Below the pieces are notes generated by a model. That model was not told the origin of the DNA. It did not search any database and saw nothing but the letters and a program-made list of their open reading frames with translations. Shown here piece after piece: positions 1 through 11,700 of a DNA stretch of 64,000 nt (position 1 is its first letter; every line of letters starts with the position of its first letter). Made by a program: the position numbers and the translations under genes. Origin of the DNA: Hemibagrus wyckioides. Lineage: Eukaryota; Chordata; Actinopteri; Siluriformes; Bagridae. The DNA is taken from contig NC_080719.1 in NCBI RefSeq assembly GCF_019097595.1, positions 16,513,501 to 16,577,500 of the forward strand, given 5' to 3'.

Positions 1-1107
1 TCACAGTCCTCACCACTGGGCCTCCACTGCCCTGAAGGTGAAAGGAAGTAAAGAGCCATGCACATTACCACTGAAGTAACAAAATGAGGCTCAAGGTGAC
101 TATAAATTAAGAAAGGAATGCCACTGGGGCTAAGATCATCTGGACACAAGCCAAAGTCTAATCCACAGTCTGGTGCCCTGTGCACAATGCTTATAGATGA
201 TTCCAGGAAGCTGAGATATGGCCAGAAACATCAAAAGTTTTATATGCATGGTAGTCTAAATGTTTGATTGGGATTGTGTACCCTATCTTTCTGTCTTCTG
301 ATATGGTTCACACTATCTCTCAATGTATTTAAGATGTTTACTAGTTTCAGATCCTTCTTAGTTGTGACTACAGTTTCTTGGAGTATTCGAAAAGCTTTTG
401 AGTTTTGTCTTGTCCAGGGTGACTTTGCCAGACACGTCTATGATTGTGAAACAGCAAGAAAGCAACTTTTATTATTTTGCTGCTGTGGGAAAGAAATTAG
501 TTCAGAACAGCAAATCTAGCTGGTAATAAAGCTTCAGTATGTAGTTTTCTATTTTGCGTTGGAACTGTGCGTGATTAAACTGCAAAACACTTTGTCACCA
601 CCAGAGGGAACTGGTAGTCAACTATATCGAATCCCTACATTTAAAAAATCAAAACAAACCAAATCTCACTTTGTAAGCTATGTAAGATTTGCATTCAGGT
701 AAAAGCATAAATGCAAAAAACACTCATGGTCTGTATTTGATTGCAGAACGTTGTCTCTGGCAGCAGCTGGTCATCCAGAAAATATGTCCCTGAATTAATC
801 AGAGACAAACTAAATTAATTGTCAAACTGTTTATTAAAGCTCCTCCATGACACTATTAAAGCATGGCAAGGGTATCCGCTAAATACCTGCACTGCATCTA
901 TACCTTATGTACAACAAAAAAAAGAAAAGAAAAAAGAAAATGGTAAGTTGGCATCACCTTATATCACCTTATTTACAGTGTGTGTACAGTGTTTAATTTG
1001 GGCTTAAATATTAGCTAAATATAGATTTAATATTAGCTAAATTATAGAAATATTAATCATATTTTAAAATAATAAAAGCTTGGGTTAGTCTGGTGTTTGT
1101 ATGTTTT
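1..1107. other. Intergenic, no gene seen
   Basis: AT-rich single-copy-looking sequence. Short open frames have no codon bias, splice context or recognisable domain. Confidence 0.5.
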
Positions 1108-1275
1108 TACATTTACATTTCTGGCACTTGGCAGATGCCCTTATCCAGAGAGACTTACAATTCATTTCACTGTGCAATTGAGAGTTAAGGGTCTTACTCA
1201 GGGGCCCAGCAGTGGCCCCTTCAATCTCACAACCTTCCAATCAATAGCCCATCACCTTAACCACTAAGCTACCAC
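1108..1275 (-). mobile_element. tRNA-derived SINE
   Basis: On the minus strand the head reads TAGCTTAGTGGTTAAGG (A-box-like), followed by a B-box-like region, the GGGCCACTGCTGGGCCCCTGA segment, and a tail GCATCTGCCAAGTGCC. It is homologous to 7015-7188 in the opposite orientation. Pol III-type promoter boxes are decayed. Confidence 0.65.
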
Positions 1276-1689
1276 ATTAGCCTCTACTAATGCTATATAA
1301 TCTACAATGAATTTTTATAGATGTAATGCAACTGAATGACAATTAGAAAATCTTTAACATTACTGATTTGTTTAATCAAGTAATAAGGGAGCTGGAAAAT
1401 AATTGGCTAAAATAACAGCTATATAGAGAAGAACATGTGCTAGGCTAAATTATCATCATATAGCCCACTCTTTAGCCTTAGCCTTAGTAGAGTATACACC
1501 TCACAGTATAATAAAATATTGTAGTTTAGTAATATTAGTTATAAATTTTTCAAGTTATGGTGTAAATATAACTGAAGTGATCATGAGTTACAAGCCAGTT
1601 AGTTCCATGAGGTTCTTCACATCTTAAAAACAAGGACTTGACAGCTCTCTCACAGGTCTGGGATTTGAACGCCCATGGTTTTATCTAAA

Positions 1690-1760
1690 TTTAAAAAAAT
1701 GGAAATTTCCCCACTGTGGGACGAATAAAGGTTTATCCTATCTCAGGTTTATCTCATCTT
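1690..1760 (+). mobile_element. LINE 3'-end tail fragment
   Basis: TTTCCCCACTGTGGGACGAATAAAGG followed by short TATC-type repeats is the common 3' end of a fish non-LTR retrotransposon. Only the tail is present. Confidence 0.45.
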
Positions 1761-2189
1761 ATAGCACAAATTGAAACGAACTCCTGAGTTCTCATATGAA
1801 CATTTCAGAGACTGTCCAATGGTCATCAATCAGTTTGTCAATGATATACTTGGCCTATAAGTCAATAACATCTGCATTCACTTTTTAAAGCCTAGTATAT
1901 ATTTGTTTGGGTATTTAGTTTGCGGATTGTTTAATTCTTTAAATTGTTGTAATCAGTAATTACTTGGATTACTTGGATTGTTTAATTTTTTTAGTTTCTT
2001 TAGCATTTTAACCATCCATAAAATGCTAAATTGCTCCGTTATAACAAGGTGCTTCTGACATTTTGTTCTTTCTGAGGTGAATGGTTCAAGCTGACCACAC
2101 ATCACTTTTCTTTTCTTTATCTCATGGTGTCCATCATTTTCATTCTGGACAAAAACACTTCACCTAAAAGCATCGTAGTAAAGCCCATC

Positions 2190-3366
2190 TCCCTTCCCCC
2201 ATCCTGACTGTGTTCTACAGAGGGACCATCGAGAGTGTCCTGAGCAGCTGCATCACTGCTTGGTTTGGGAACTCCACCGTCTCAGATCGCAAGACCCTTC
2301 AGCGGATAGTGAGGACAGCTGAGAAGATCATCGGAGTCTCTCTCCCCTCTATCACAGACATTTACACCGCACGCTGCATCCGCAAAGCCAACAGCATTGT
2401 GGCTGACCCCACACACCCCTCACACACACTCTTCACCCTCCTGCCATCTGGAAAGAGGAACCGGAGCATTCGGGCCCTCACAACCAGACTGTGTAACAGT
2501 TTCTTTCCTCAAGCCATTAGGCTCCTGAACACCCTGGACTGAACTGTTCTACACTCTCACACACACTCTCACTCAGGACTGAACTGTTCTACACTCTCTC
2601 ACACACACACACACACACTCTCACTCAGGACTGAACTGTTCTACACTCTCTCACACACACACACACTCTCACTCAGGACTGAACTGTTCTACACTCTCTC
2701 ACACACACACACTCTCACTCAGGACTGAACTGTTCTACACTCTCTCACACACACACACACACTCTCACTCAGGACTGAACTGTATATTAACTCTCTGTCT
2801 CTCTCACACACAGATACACACACTCTCTCTTGACTGTGTGGACGCACACACACACACACACACACATAATTTATACTGTTCATTACTTACTGCACTACCT
2901 CTACCTGTCATCCGCTGCTATAGTTATATTTATGTTTATTCTATTTGCACTACCTCAACCGCTGCTGTGTATTTTTGCACAATATTTTTGCACAATACTT
3001 TTTTTTTTACATCATTTCACTTTATCTATTTTATTTCACTTACATTCCAGTACACGTTCTTTTATTTCTTTTCAGCGCTAAGTGTCCTGTGTCCTTTTGT
3101 GTTGTCTTTATTGTATTTATTGTCTTTTTTGCACTGTCTTGTCTATGCTCTGTTTGCACCTAGCTGCACACTGTGCACTTTACGTGGCTAAGACAAACTT
3201 CTGTCCTAGCTCTGTGGTGTTGTTTGTTGTTTTTGTATTGAACTTGTTGTTGTATGTTTATGTAGCACCAGGTCCTGGAGAAACGTTGTTTCATTTCACT
3301 ATGTACTGCGCCAGCTGTATGTGGTTGAAATGACAATAAAAGCTTCTTGAATCTTGAATCTTGAAT
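2190..3366 (+). mobile_element. 3' end of an L2/CR1-type non-LTR retrotransposon
   Basis: 2210-2542 encodes the C-terminus of ORF2 ([20 protein letters not shown], then [14 protein letters not shown] and IRALTTRLCNSFFPQAIRLLN), ending in a stop. It is followed by a 3' UTR containing a five-copy minisatellite (2545-2780), CA and TC tracts, and a closing AATAAAAGCTTCTTGAATC tail with three TTGAATC units. The reverse transcriptase and endonuclease domains are missing, as expected of a 5'-truncated insertion. Confidence 0.85.
2545..2785 (+). repeat. Five-copy minisatellite, about 45-50 bp unit
   Basis: Each unit starts GGACTGAACTGTTCTACACT and continues into CTCACACAC... and CTCTCACTCA. Copies differ mainly in the number of CA dinucleotides. 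The array lies directly after the LINE ORF2 stop. Confidence 0.9.
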
Positions 3367-4992
3367 CGTGCCTTGAAACTGACACACTGCTGAACATAAA
3401 ACTGTTAGACATTAAGTATTCACAGTACAGCACAGAGTCTTCTGTCATGTTTCAAACTTACTGTCATATTAATGCACCCATTACCTTTCGCTTGATTGTC
3501 TGTTGAGAGCTGTCCATTAAGGCAGGTGAGAGAAATCAGGTAGCCAGGCAATCCATTTGAGAGAGGTGACGTTTGATGAACACCTTGCATTGAGATGGAG
3601 TCAAGCTGTTATCTTTTTTCTTGCACACTGGTTAACATTAATATTTCATATGTATGGCTGCCCATTAATGCCCAGTGACCTTGAATTGCAGATGAGTAGT
3701 TAGGAAGGGAGTACATGAGTCCTAGTTACTGCAGTTCAGCTACTCCATATTCGCTCATAATCATACAATTTTGTGTGCAGGTTTCGCACCTGAAGCTGTC
3801 CATTCTAATCTCACAGAGAGAATTAAAGAATCGTGGGTCATGGTTCATAATTTATCAGTGAGTATCAGTTACACTCCACAGCTTTCAAGCCTTCATCCTT
3901 ATTCATTTAGGGATTGGTAGTGTATCTCTTTGTGTGTGTGTGTGTGTGTGTTCTGTAAGACCAGATTCATTTCAAGGAAAATATGGCCAATAAATGGGGG
4001 TGGAAAGGAACGTTAGTAAAGGAATAGATTCGCAGAAAATCAAATTCACACGATTTTCCACTATCCCCAAACGTAATCAGCCGAGACATGTCTGTTGCCC
4101 AGCTTTTTTTTTTTCCCTTTAATTTTGTACTGGAGCCATAATATTAGTTGCAATTTATGGAGCTAATATTAATGTTAAGTAATAAAGTCTCTCTAAATGT
4201 CACTCACTCATTTCTAGAAATAGATATCCAAGGCTTTGTATACTGTCCAATGACAATGCTGGATATTCTGATGTATAAATAAAAGCTTTTTGGTATGTTA
4301 CAGCAAATATTGGAGAAAAATATATATTCTATTTGTTCAAGATGTTCAGATACACAGTGTACTGTTAGTTGTATTGTCTCCTAAAGCATATATTGACAAA
4401 TTTGTATTAACTTACTGAAGCACTGAAGGCAGATTTGCATTGTGGGTGAGCATATATTTATGAGCAAGGTTTTGGGTGACCTCCATTATGTGTCATACAT
4501 GCTTTGTAGTATCAGCAAAACCAAACAAAACCAAACTGTTCACTTTATTATGCTCTGCCTCTCGATCTAGTTAAGCACTATTTTTACTGTTAAACTTCTT
4601 TTTAAAAAACAATAAAATGACAATTTCTTTAAAGAATAGAAACTGAAGAATAGATATGTGCACAGTCAGCATTAAGTGCTGTAAATGTAGATGTGAATGA
4701 ATATTTAGATCCCTAATGAGTTAGCCAGAGGTGTGGGTGGTAAGGAAAAACACCTTGTGATGGAAAAAACTTAAAAGGGAGTGGTGATACCAGATAGTGG
4801 CATTACTACACATGTATTCTGTAATATCAAACAATACTGAGAATGGAATAGATGGCTTTTATGAATTGCAATCCTCAGGGTATCCATGTAGAATCACCCA
4901 CAGCAATCTTTACAGCATACATCCTCAACCATTATATTGTGAGCCTACATTTTGTGAATGAGGTTGCATTATTTAAAGTATGTTCTGTATAA
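3367..4992. other. Intergenic, no gene seen
   Basis: Only a short (TG)n run at about 3931-3951 and poly-T at 4105-4116 stand out. Confidence 0.5.
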
Positions 4993-5486
4993 TACACCTG
5001 CCTAATATTGTGTTGGTCCCCCTTTTACTGCCAAAACAGCCCTGACACGTCGAGCCATGGACTCCTCTAGATCCCTGAAGGTGTGCTGCGGTATCTGGCA
5101 CCAAGCTATTATCAGCAAATACTTGGAGTCCTGTAAGTTACCTCCCAATTTACAGGACTTAAAGGATACATACAGAACTTAAAGGACTTACAGAACTTAA
5201 AGAAAACTTTTGATAGATACTGACCACTGCAGACCGGGAACACCCCACAGGAGCTGCAGTTTTGGAGATGCTCTGATCCAGTGGTCTAGCCATCACAATC
5301 TGGCCCTTGTCAAACTCGCTCAAATCCTTACACTTGTCCATTTTTCCTGCTTCTAACACATCAACCTTAAAGACAAAATGTTCACTTGCTGCCTAATATA
5401 TCCCACCCACTAACAGGTGCCATGATGAGATCATCAGTCTTATTCACTTCACCTAGCAGTGCTCATAATGTTATGCCTGATCAGTG
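4993..5486 (-). mobile_element. Non-autonomous Tc1/mariner element with HTH remnant
   Basis: Same family as 55108-55612. The right end GCCTGATCAGTG followed by TA is intact, while the left inverted repeat is truncated and begins at CACCTGCCTAATATTG. The minus strand keeps the HTH (about 5220-5345), but the serine-rich C-terminus of that frame is not transposase. No catalytic domain is present. Confidence 0.75.
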
Positions 5487-6638
5487 TATTTCTATGCACA
5501 TAAATAGAATAGATAGAACCATTTAAAATGCTAATCACCGATAAAATAAAAAGAATACTTATTGGTAAATAATAATAATGTAAGTATCTATCAATTTCTG
5601 AAATAATGTGGTGCTGTATCATACAGTATATGAATCTGTTTTTCTCTATATTTTGAACATTTGACATACAGTGAACAATTCAACATCAGTCCATTCATGG
5701 ACCCTATGTTAGGTTATTATACAGCACACAGAAGGGTTTGAAATGGAAGAACTGCAGTTATAAAAGCATATTCAGTTTCTTTTGCCATTCTGATCAGCTC
5801 CTGTGGAGAAGAGAAGCCATTTAACACCGGTTCAGGTTGAATATCTCAAGGTCCTCTGTAGCTAATATACTGTATGATTAGACTGAGGCCATGGGATATG
5901 GTTTCAACCTCCTCTTTTTGTAAGTACTGGGTATGTGTATGTATGTGGAGACAGGGAATTATAGAAAAGTGGAAATAGAAGAAAAAACAACTCTTACCAC
6001 TGAAGATCCGCACCAGTGCCTAACCCATTATATGCTGGTGTTATGACAGTGTTTTTCCACTACCAAAAAAAAGAAAAAAGAAATGCTGTCCTTTAACTAA
6101 TGGGTTGTTCTGTTCCTTTGGTCAGAATGAGAAAACTGCAGTAAAAACTGGGAACATCATGTTTCATCTGTTCTGTTGTTTTCAGAAAGATTTTTTTTTT
6201 ACTTGTTCATTTTCTAGCAGTTTAACTTGCCAGTTGCTCACAGAAGGCAGTACTGTGTCACAGAGAGTAGAGGAGCTTTGTGTGTTGTTCCTATCTGTGT
6301 GTTTTTTGGGTGGTTTTCTGCTTTTCTTACACCTCCCAGTAGCTGGATTGCCTACTCTAAATTACCCTTAGTGTGCAAATGTTAGCATCCATGTTTCTCC
6401 GTGATGGACTTGTGTCCCATCTGCAGAGCCACTGAGCATGAAGCATGCCTTCCTGCCTCATACCTTTCTGGTACAGGGCTCCTGAAACAATGTTGACAGC
6501 TGCCACACAGAGAAAACAGCAGACCCATGGTAAGGACACACACAAGCTTTTATTTATTGTTGTTTGTGCCCTTTTGCACGGTCAGTGGGCAGAAACACTG
6601 CTTGTCCTGTTTTGATTCTGTGTTGCTTAGCCTACAGC

Positions 6639-6669
<31 letters not shown>

Positions 6670-7014
6670 CTCACTGCTCAGAGAAAAACAGAAGTAAATA
6701 TGGTATCAAATGTAAAAACTCAAACCACTTTCCACCAGACGGTCTTATCCAGAGTGATGTACAGAAGTGCTTTAAAGTCATCTATCAGTGAATACATCAA
6801 TACTTCAATACTGGTTCAACTGGTAAGGACTAAGGATACCATGAGTCTAAAACTCATGTTGGAAGGAAATTAGTTGTATAAAACCAAGATTTAAGACCAA
6901 AAATATATTTTTTTCCCAATTTTTAACTTTCTTAGTTCACTTGGCAATACAGTGTGTATAATAAAGCACTTGATTTATTCCTTGTATAATATTATAAGAC
7001 AAGCTATGGGTATG
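5487..7014. other. Intergenic, no gene seen
   Basis: Holds a (CA)n run at about 6640-6666. The short frames near 6105-6791 cross low-complexity sequence and are not convincing. Confidence 0.5.
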
Positions 7015-7188
7015 TAGTAGCATAGTGGTTAAGGTATTGGACCACTGATTGGAAAGTTGTGAGCTTAAACCCCAGATCCACCAAGCTGCCACCTCTGGGC
7101 CCCCTAGAGCAAGGCCCTTAACCTCCAGTTGCTGAAATGAAAGTTGCTTTATATAAGGGTGTCTGCCAAATGCTGCAAATGTAAATGC
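7015..7188 (+). mobile_element. tRNA-derived SINE
   Basis: Head TAGCATAGTGGTTAAGG (A-box-like), B-box-like GAGCTTAAACCCC, body with CCACCTCTGGGCCCCC, tail GTCTGCCAAATGCTGCAAATGTAAATG. It is the same family as the copy at 1108-1275. Confidence 0.7.
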
Positions 7189-7554
7189 TATTGATTTTTC
7201 TCACCATTCACATACAGGTGAAGTGAAACAATAAAAGTCAATATTATTGTGGCATGTTTCCATTTATCTTCATATAAAATCTACGGCTTGCATGTATTAT
7301 GCAGATGAAAGTAAACACAACATGAAACATACTGAACAGTATAAAGAATATCACATCTACAGACCTCAGCATAATGAAAGGGTAAGGAAAACCTGCACTG
7401 GACTTACAGGTGCCATGCATGTGTAGTGCCGTATTTCAGCAGGTTGTTATTATGCAGTTATTTGAAGACTGTTGCATCTTGGTGTCGATGTCTGTCTCTG
7501 TGGAAAATGTAGTTAGTAGGATGTAAGGGATTTACAAGCTTTATATATTTTTTT

Positions 7555-7690
7555 TTTCTTAGCGTTTGTCCCGCACACTTGCAGGGTCTGCTGTTTGTAG
7601 TGGATCAATCGACCAGCGTGATTTGGCACAGGCCGGATGCCCTTCCTGTCGCAACCCTCCCATTTTTATCCAGGACAAGCTTTATTCACT
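7555..7690 (-). mobile_element. Partial SINE of the tRNA-Glu-headed family
   Basis: On the minus strand it carries the body segment GGGAGGGTTGCGACAGGAAG then GGCATCCGGCC and TGTGCCAAATC, which in related fish SINEs follows the tRNA head. The head is missing here. Confidence 0.5.
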
Positions 7691-8654
7691 ATACAGGACC
7701 ATAAAAGGGCAGGTCACAGTCAGTCAACCTATCCACTGATTAAATAGTTTTACCTTCTCATTGCACATGCTCAGATTTCAAAGGAAATTATGGGAAGTGA
7801 TTTCACTAAATCTTCAAAATTATCTTCATAATGTATTTATTCACTTGATCCACTTATTTTTTTCTATATGTTTTATACAATTGCACCAAACTGGACCAGG
7901 TAAAAAGTATATATAACACTGCAGGCTTATGTCTTACTTTTACACCATGATTGCTAAAGTAGGGCCCCCAACTTGTTCACAATGTGTTGGCCTGAATTAA
8001 TCTTAGGCCAAATCTGTAATGAGCTAAGGTTAAGCAGCAGCGTCGATCAGCTATCCTATTTCTAAATAGCTGTCCTACATATCTAATGTTTAGACATGAT
8101 ACTGTTGTAACTAGTTCAGAGTGCAAAAAGGTGTAAAAAGTCATAAATTAACGAAGTAATATGTCTCATTTAAGGACTTTAATCTCATAGGAAATGGCTG
8201 TGCAATTAAGGTTAAGTGAAGGATGAAAAAATTATAACCATACATGGAAGTGCACAGCTACAAACATTAAGCATTGTGAGGTGAAAGAGTGGATTTACTT
8301 TTTTTTTTATGTTAAAGCACTCAGGCACAACTTCCCACTCCTCTTTTGCCTTTTCTTTGTCAGTCCATCCATTCACACTGAGGGAAAAAAGATGATCTTC
8401 TTACCATCACTGTGTGCAATTTGAGGCATAATCAGTTCTTAAATGAATGACGTGCAGATATTAGGGAAGCGGTGAGCAAATGGACTTTCTCAGCTTCAAA
8501 AGTGCCCTCTGAAGTAAATGTGTATTGAAATTCACATCTTAGTCAATTTACATGGAAATCAGATTGCACCATGATAAATCTGCTGAACAAGCCAACTACA
8601 GGCTTGACTACTGGAGTGTGAGATAAAAATTAATTGAAACTTGGTACCCTTTTG

Positions 8655-8750
<96 letters not shown>
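8655..8750. repeat. (TATC)n microsatellite, about 24 units
   Basis: Perfect tetranucleotide run. Confidence 0.97.
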
Positions 8751-8751
<1 letters not shown>

Positions 8752-11700
8752 TACTTTTTTTGCAACAAAGGCACTTTTTTGTTCACTTCTTGAATTTTTG
8801 TTTGTGACATCCTTTAACGTTGTACTCGCTGGGTACAGACAGTCTCGTTGCTCAACTTCTGCATCTGAAAGGTGCGTGTTTGGAAAAAAAAAAAACATCT
8901 ACATTTCTTTCTCTCACTTTGAGTGCACATACTTTTGTACTTTTATCTTATCTTCTCACTGACTGTCTTCTCTCTGTCTCCGAGACAGTCTGCTTGTTCA
9001 CCTATTTATAGCTTTATTGCTTGGAGCAGGAGCTGAAGCATGTTTGTTGCCAGAATAGTACAATAGCACTCTACTCTGATGTTTGATGAAATCTATTAGC
9101 CACCAAGGACAACCCATCTGAACCAACATGTATTAAATCAGCAAAAAATATTTTTGCTTTATTGTGTTACCCTCCAAGATCCTTGAGGACCAGATGCTTG
9201 TGCATGATGCGTGATGTTGTTGATGGCTGCTTTCTGCCATGGAAATTGATCCAATCAGTCTGGTTGTGCAGGATCAATATGTATAGCTTCAGGCAGCCAC
9301 TGACATGTGGACAACTGGCCTAAGAGGACTTCTTGAGGTGGAGTAAAAATGCATTGCTGAAATCACTTTATGGCAGCTGTCCATCCTATCAGTGCTAATG
9401 GCTTTAGCTGGCTTATTGCCAGGATATAGATAACTATGTTACCTGAGAGTTTCACTTGTTGGCACACTGGTGTCCTGCAGCTTCATTTTGATGATGGGTT
9501 TAAATGCAAAAAAAAAATGCCCCTTTTGCAAGTTTGGTGTCAGACACCTCAGCATCCTGCCAGTAAATCAGTTAAAGTACATAAAATGTCACAAAGATCT
9601 CTGGCTGATAAACTCGTCTTTATCTATAAATATGCGACGTTCAAGCTTGGGAATCTATACCATCAGCAGCTTCTACAACTTTACCTAATGTAATGTCTCT
9701 AAAGATTTGTGAGAATATAATGAATTACAGGGCATTCTTCCATTAAGCCTTCATTATATAAATAACCCGCAAAAAATGAGTCTGTCAAGCAAGATCTGCA
9801 ACTGCAGAAAACTCTATTCTACTTCAGTGCTCCCTTAATCCACATTCCGTAATTGATGAAAACGCGAGACGAGTGGTGCAGAGATGTGGCACCTTTGTTG
9901 AAAGGTTCAGGACAGCTGAATAAAAATGAATTACTCAATGTCTTTTCCAAACTCACAACTAATCAACCCACGTAGGTTAGCTTTGCTATATTGCGTGCTC
10001 AGAACTTCAATTAGGACTTAGCTTATGTTTGCTAGGCAGTTCTCTGTTCGTAGGTGACCCTGTGAGATCAGAGAAAATGAGCAAATAAACCATGACTTTC
10101 TTGCTCTATGAGTTTGTCAGGCACATTTATCTGGTTAATTAATTTCACTTGTCAACTGTGAACTATACAAGAGAACTTTTACAGACATTTGGAAGTTCTG
10201 GCTAGCGATAGGGATTTAATCAAATATGAGCACATTATTAGATAATGTTTATACAGATAATGTGTTCTAAACAGATACAAATGCAAGCACAAACAGGTGC
10301 ACTGTTTTTATAGGTTATTTATAGTCTATTTTTTTAAAGCTTGGTGGAAAAGTTGAGACTGGAGGTGTGTATCCCAAAGGGAAGGAGAAATGGAAAAGTT
10401 GCACAAGGGACTTTAATTTCATGCAAGCACAAACCAGGGGTCAGATATCGAGCTGGTAAGATAAAGAAAGCCTACATTCATTTTTTCATCTTCCATAACG
10501 GCCTGAACACGTACATAGTGGTTTCAATATAGCTGCTAGTTTGATTATATTTTAGGAAATAGAACCAACTAAATTCATTAGGAAATATTGCAGGTCATAA
10601 ATACGTATGCTTCATTCAGAATGTGAATTTGAGTGATGAATTCAAGTGATGTAGCTAAAGTTGGGGAACTGTCAAAGCCATATGCTTTGCTGACAGTGCT
10701 GGGATTTCTACCTCTGGGATTCTTCCAGGATCTTCCAGTATTTCTGGGCATATAGTTCTACTATAGTTCTATAGTCCATGCTTAAGGGGGAAAAATGTCG
10801 AAGCTTGATTGTCTGTTCAGACGTGTGACTTTGCTTTGTCCTCTACATTGTTTGGATCAATTCCAAAATCTAATCAGTTCATCTGCATTGATTTTGGAGT
10901 TGTGATATTGTGCTAATGAGAATATCAGACAGACACATGGATGGACAGATGGCTACAACCACTTCAAATTTTAAATCTGAATGCAGACACAGATACTACT
11001 GTTTGGAGCACTGAACAGATACAGATACATGGACTGGCTTTGCCGCACCCCCCTAAAACTTCTGAAACTTTGGACGTAGCATTTTCCCCGCCTAAACCTG
11101 GAAAGACCATCTGTCAGTATAAACAGGTTGGTATTAGTTTCCGTTATTTTGTCACCATTTGCTGTGCTTTAAGACTACTAGATAGCCAGTTAGGATGATA
11201 ATGTTTGTTAGCTAGCCTGATATTTTAAATATACCTTATGCGAAGTAAAATGAAATGATTAATAAGTCATTTTATCAGTTTTTTAAAAAATATGTTTTTG
11301 TTAGGATCTTTCCTAAGTAATGCTGATACTGCGTAGGATGATATTTGACCTCAGAACAGACTTTTCATGAAGCCTTCTTCATGGAACGGATTCCACAAAG
11401 TGATGGAAATGTTACTTTGGGAATCTTTGAGATTGAAGCCCATGACCTGCGCCTGCATGATTTTATGCACTGTGATGCTGCCACGTGATTGGCTGTTTGG
11501 ATAATTGCCTGAATGAGAAGAGGTGTAGGTGGATGGAGAGTATATATGTCTTAAGAAAGCAGTACAATATAATATTTTGTTTTTATTCTATCACTTTTTA
11601 AATCAGAAATGCAACCTATTACTTGTTAACATATTAAGCGGAACATGTAATTGAATGTCTTCTTACATTCGGGAAAGGGTCAACAACAATTCTGTGGAGA

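Noticed and set aside
3082..3333. Several overlapping 70-117 residue frames in 2830-3333
   Set aside because: They lie in the LINE 3' UTR and are Cys/Phe/Leu-rich products of T-rich sequence without domains.
8655..8750. Regularly spaced array that could be mistaken for CRISPR
   Set aside because: Pure TATC microsatellite with no unique spacers; eukaryotic context.
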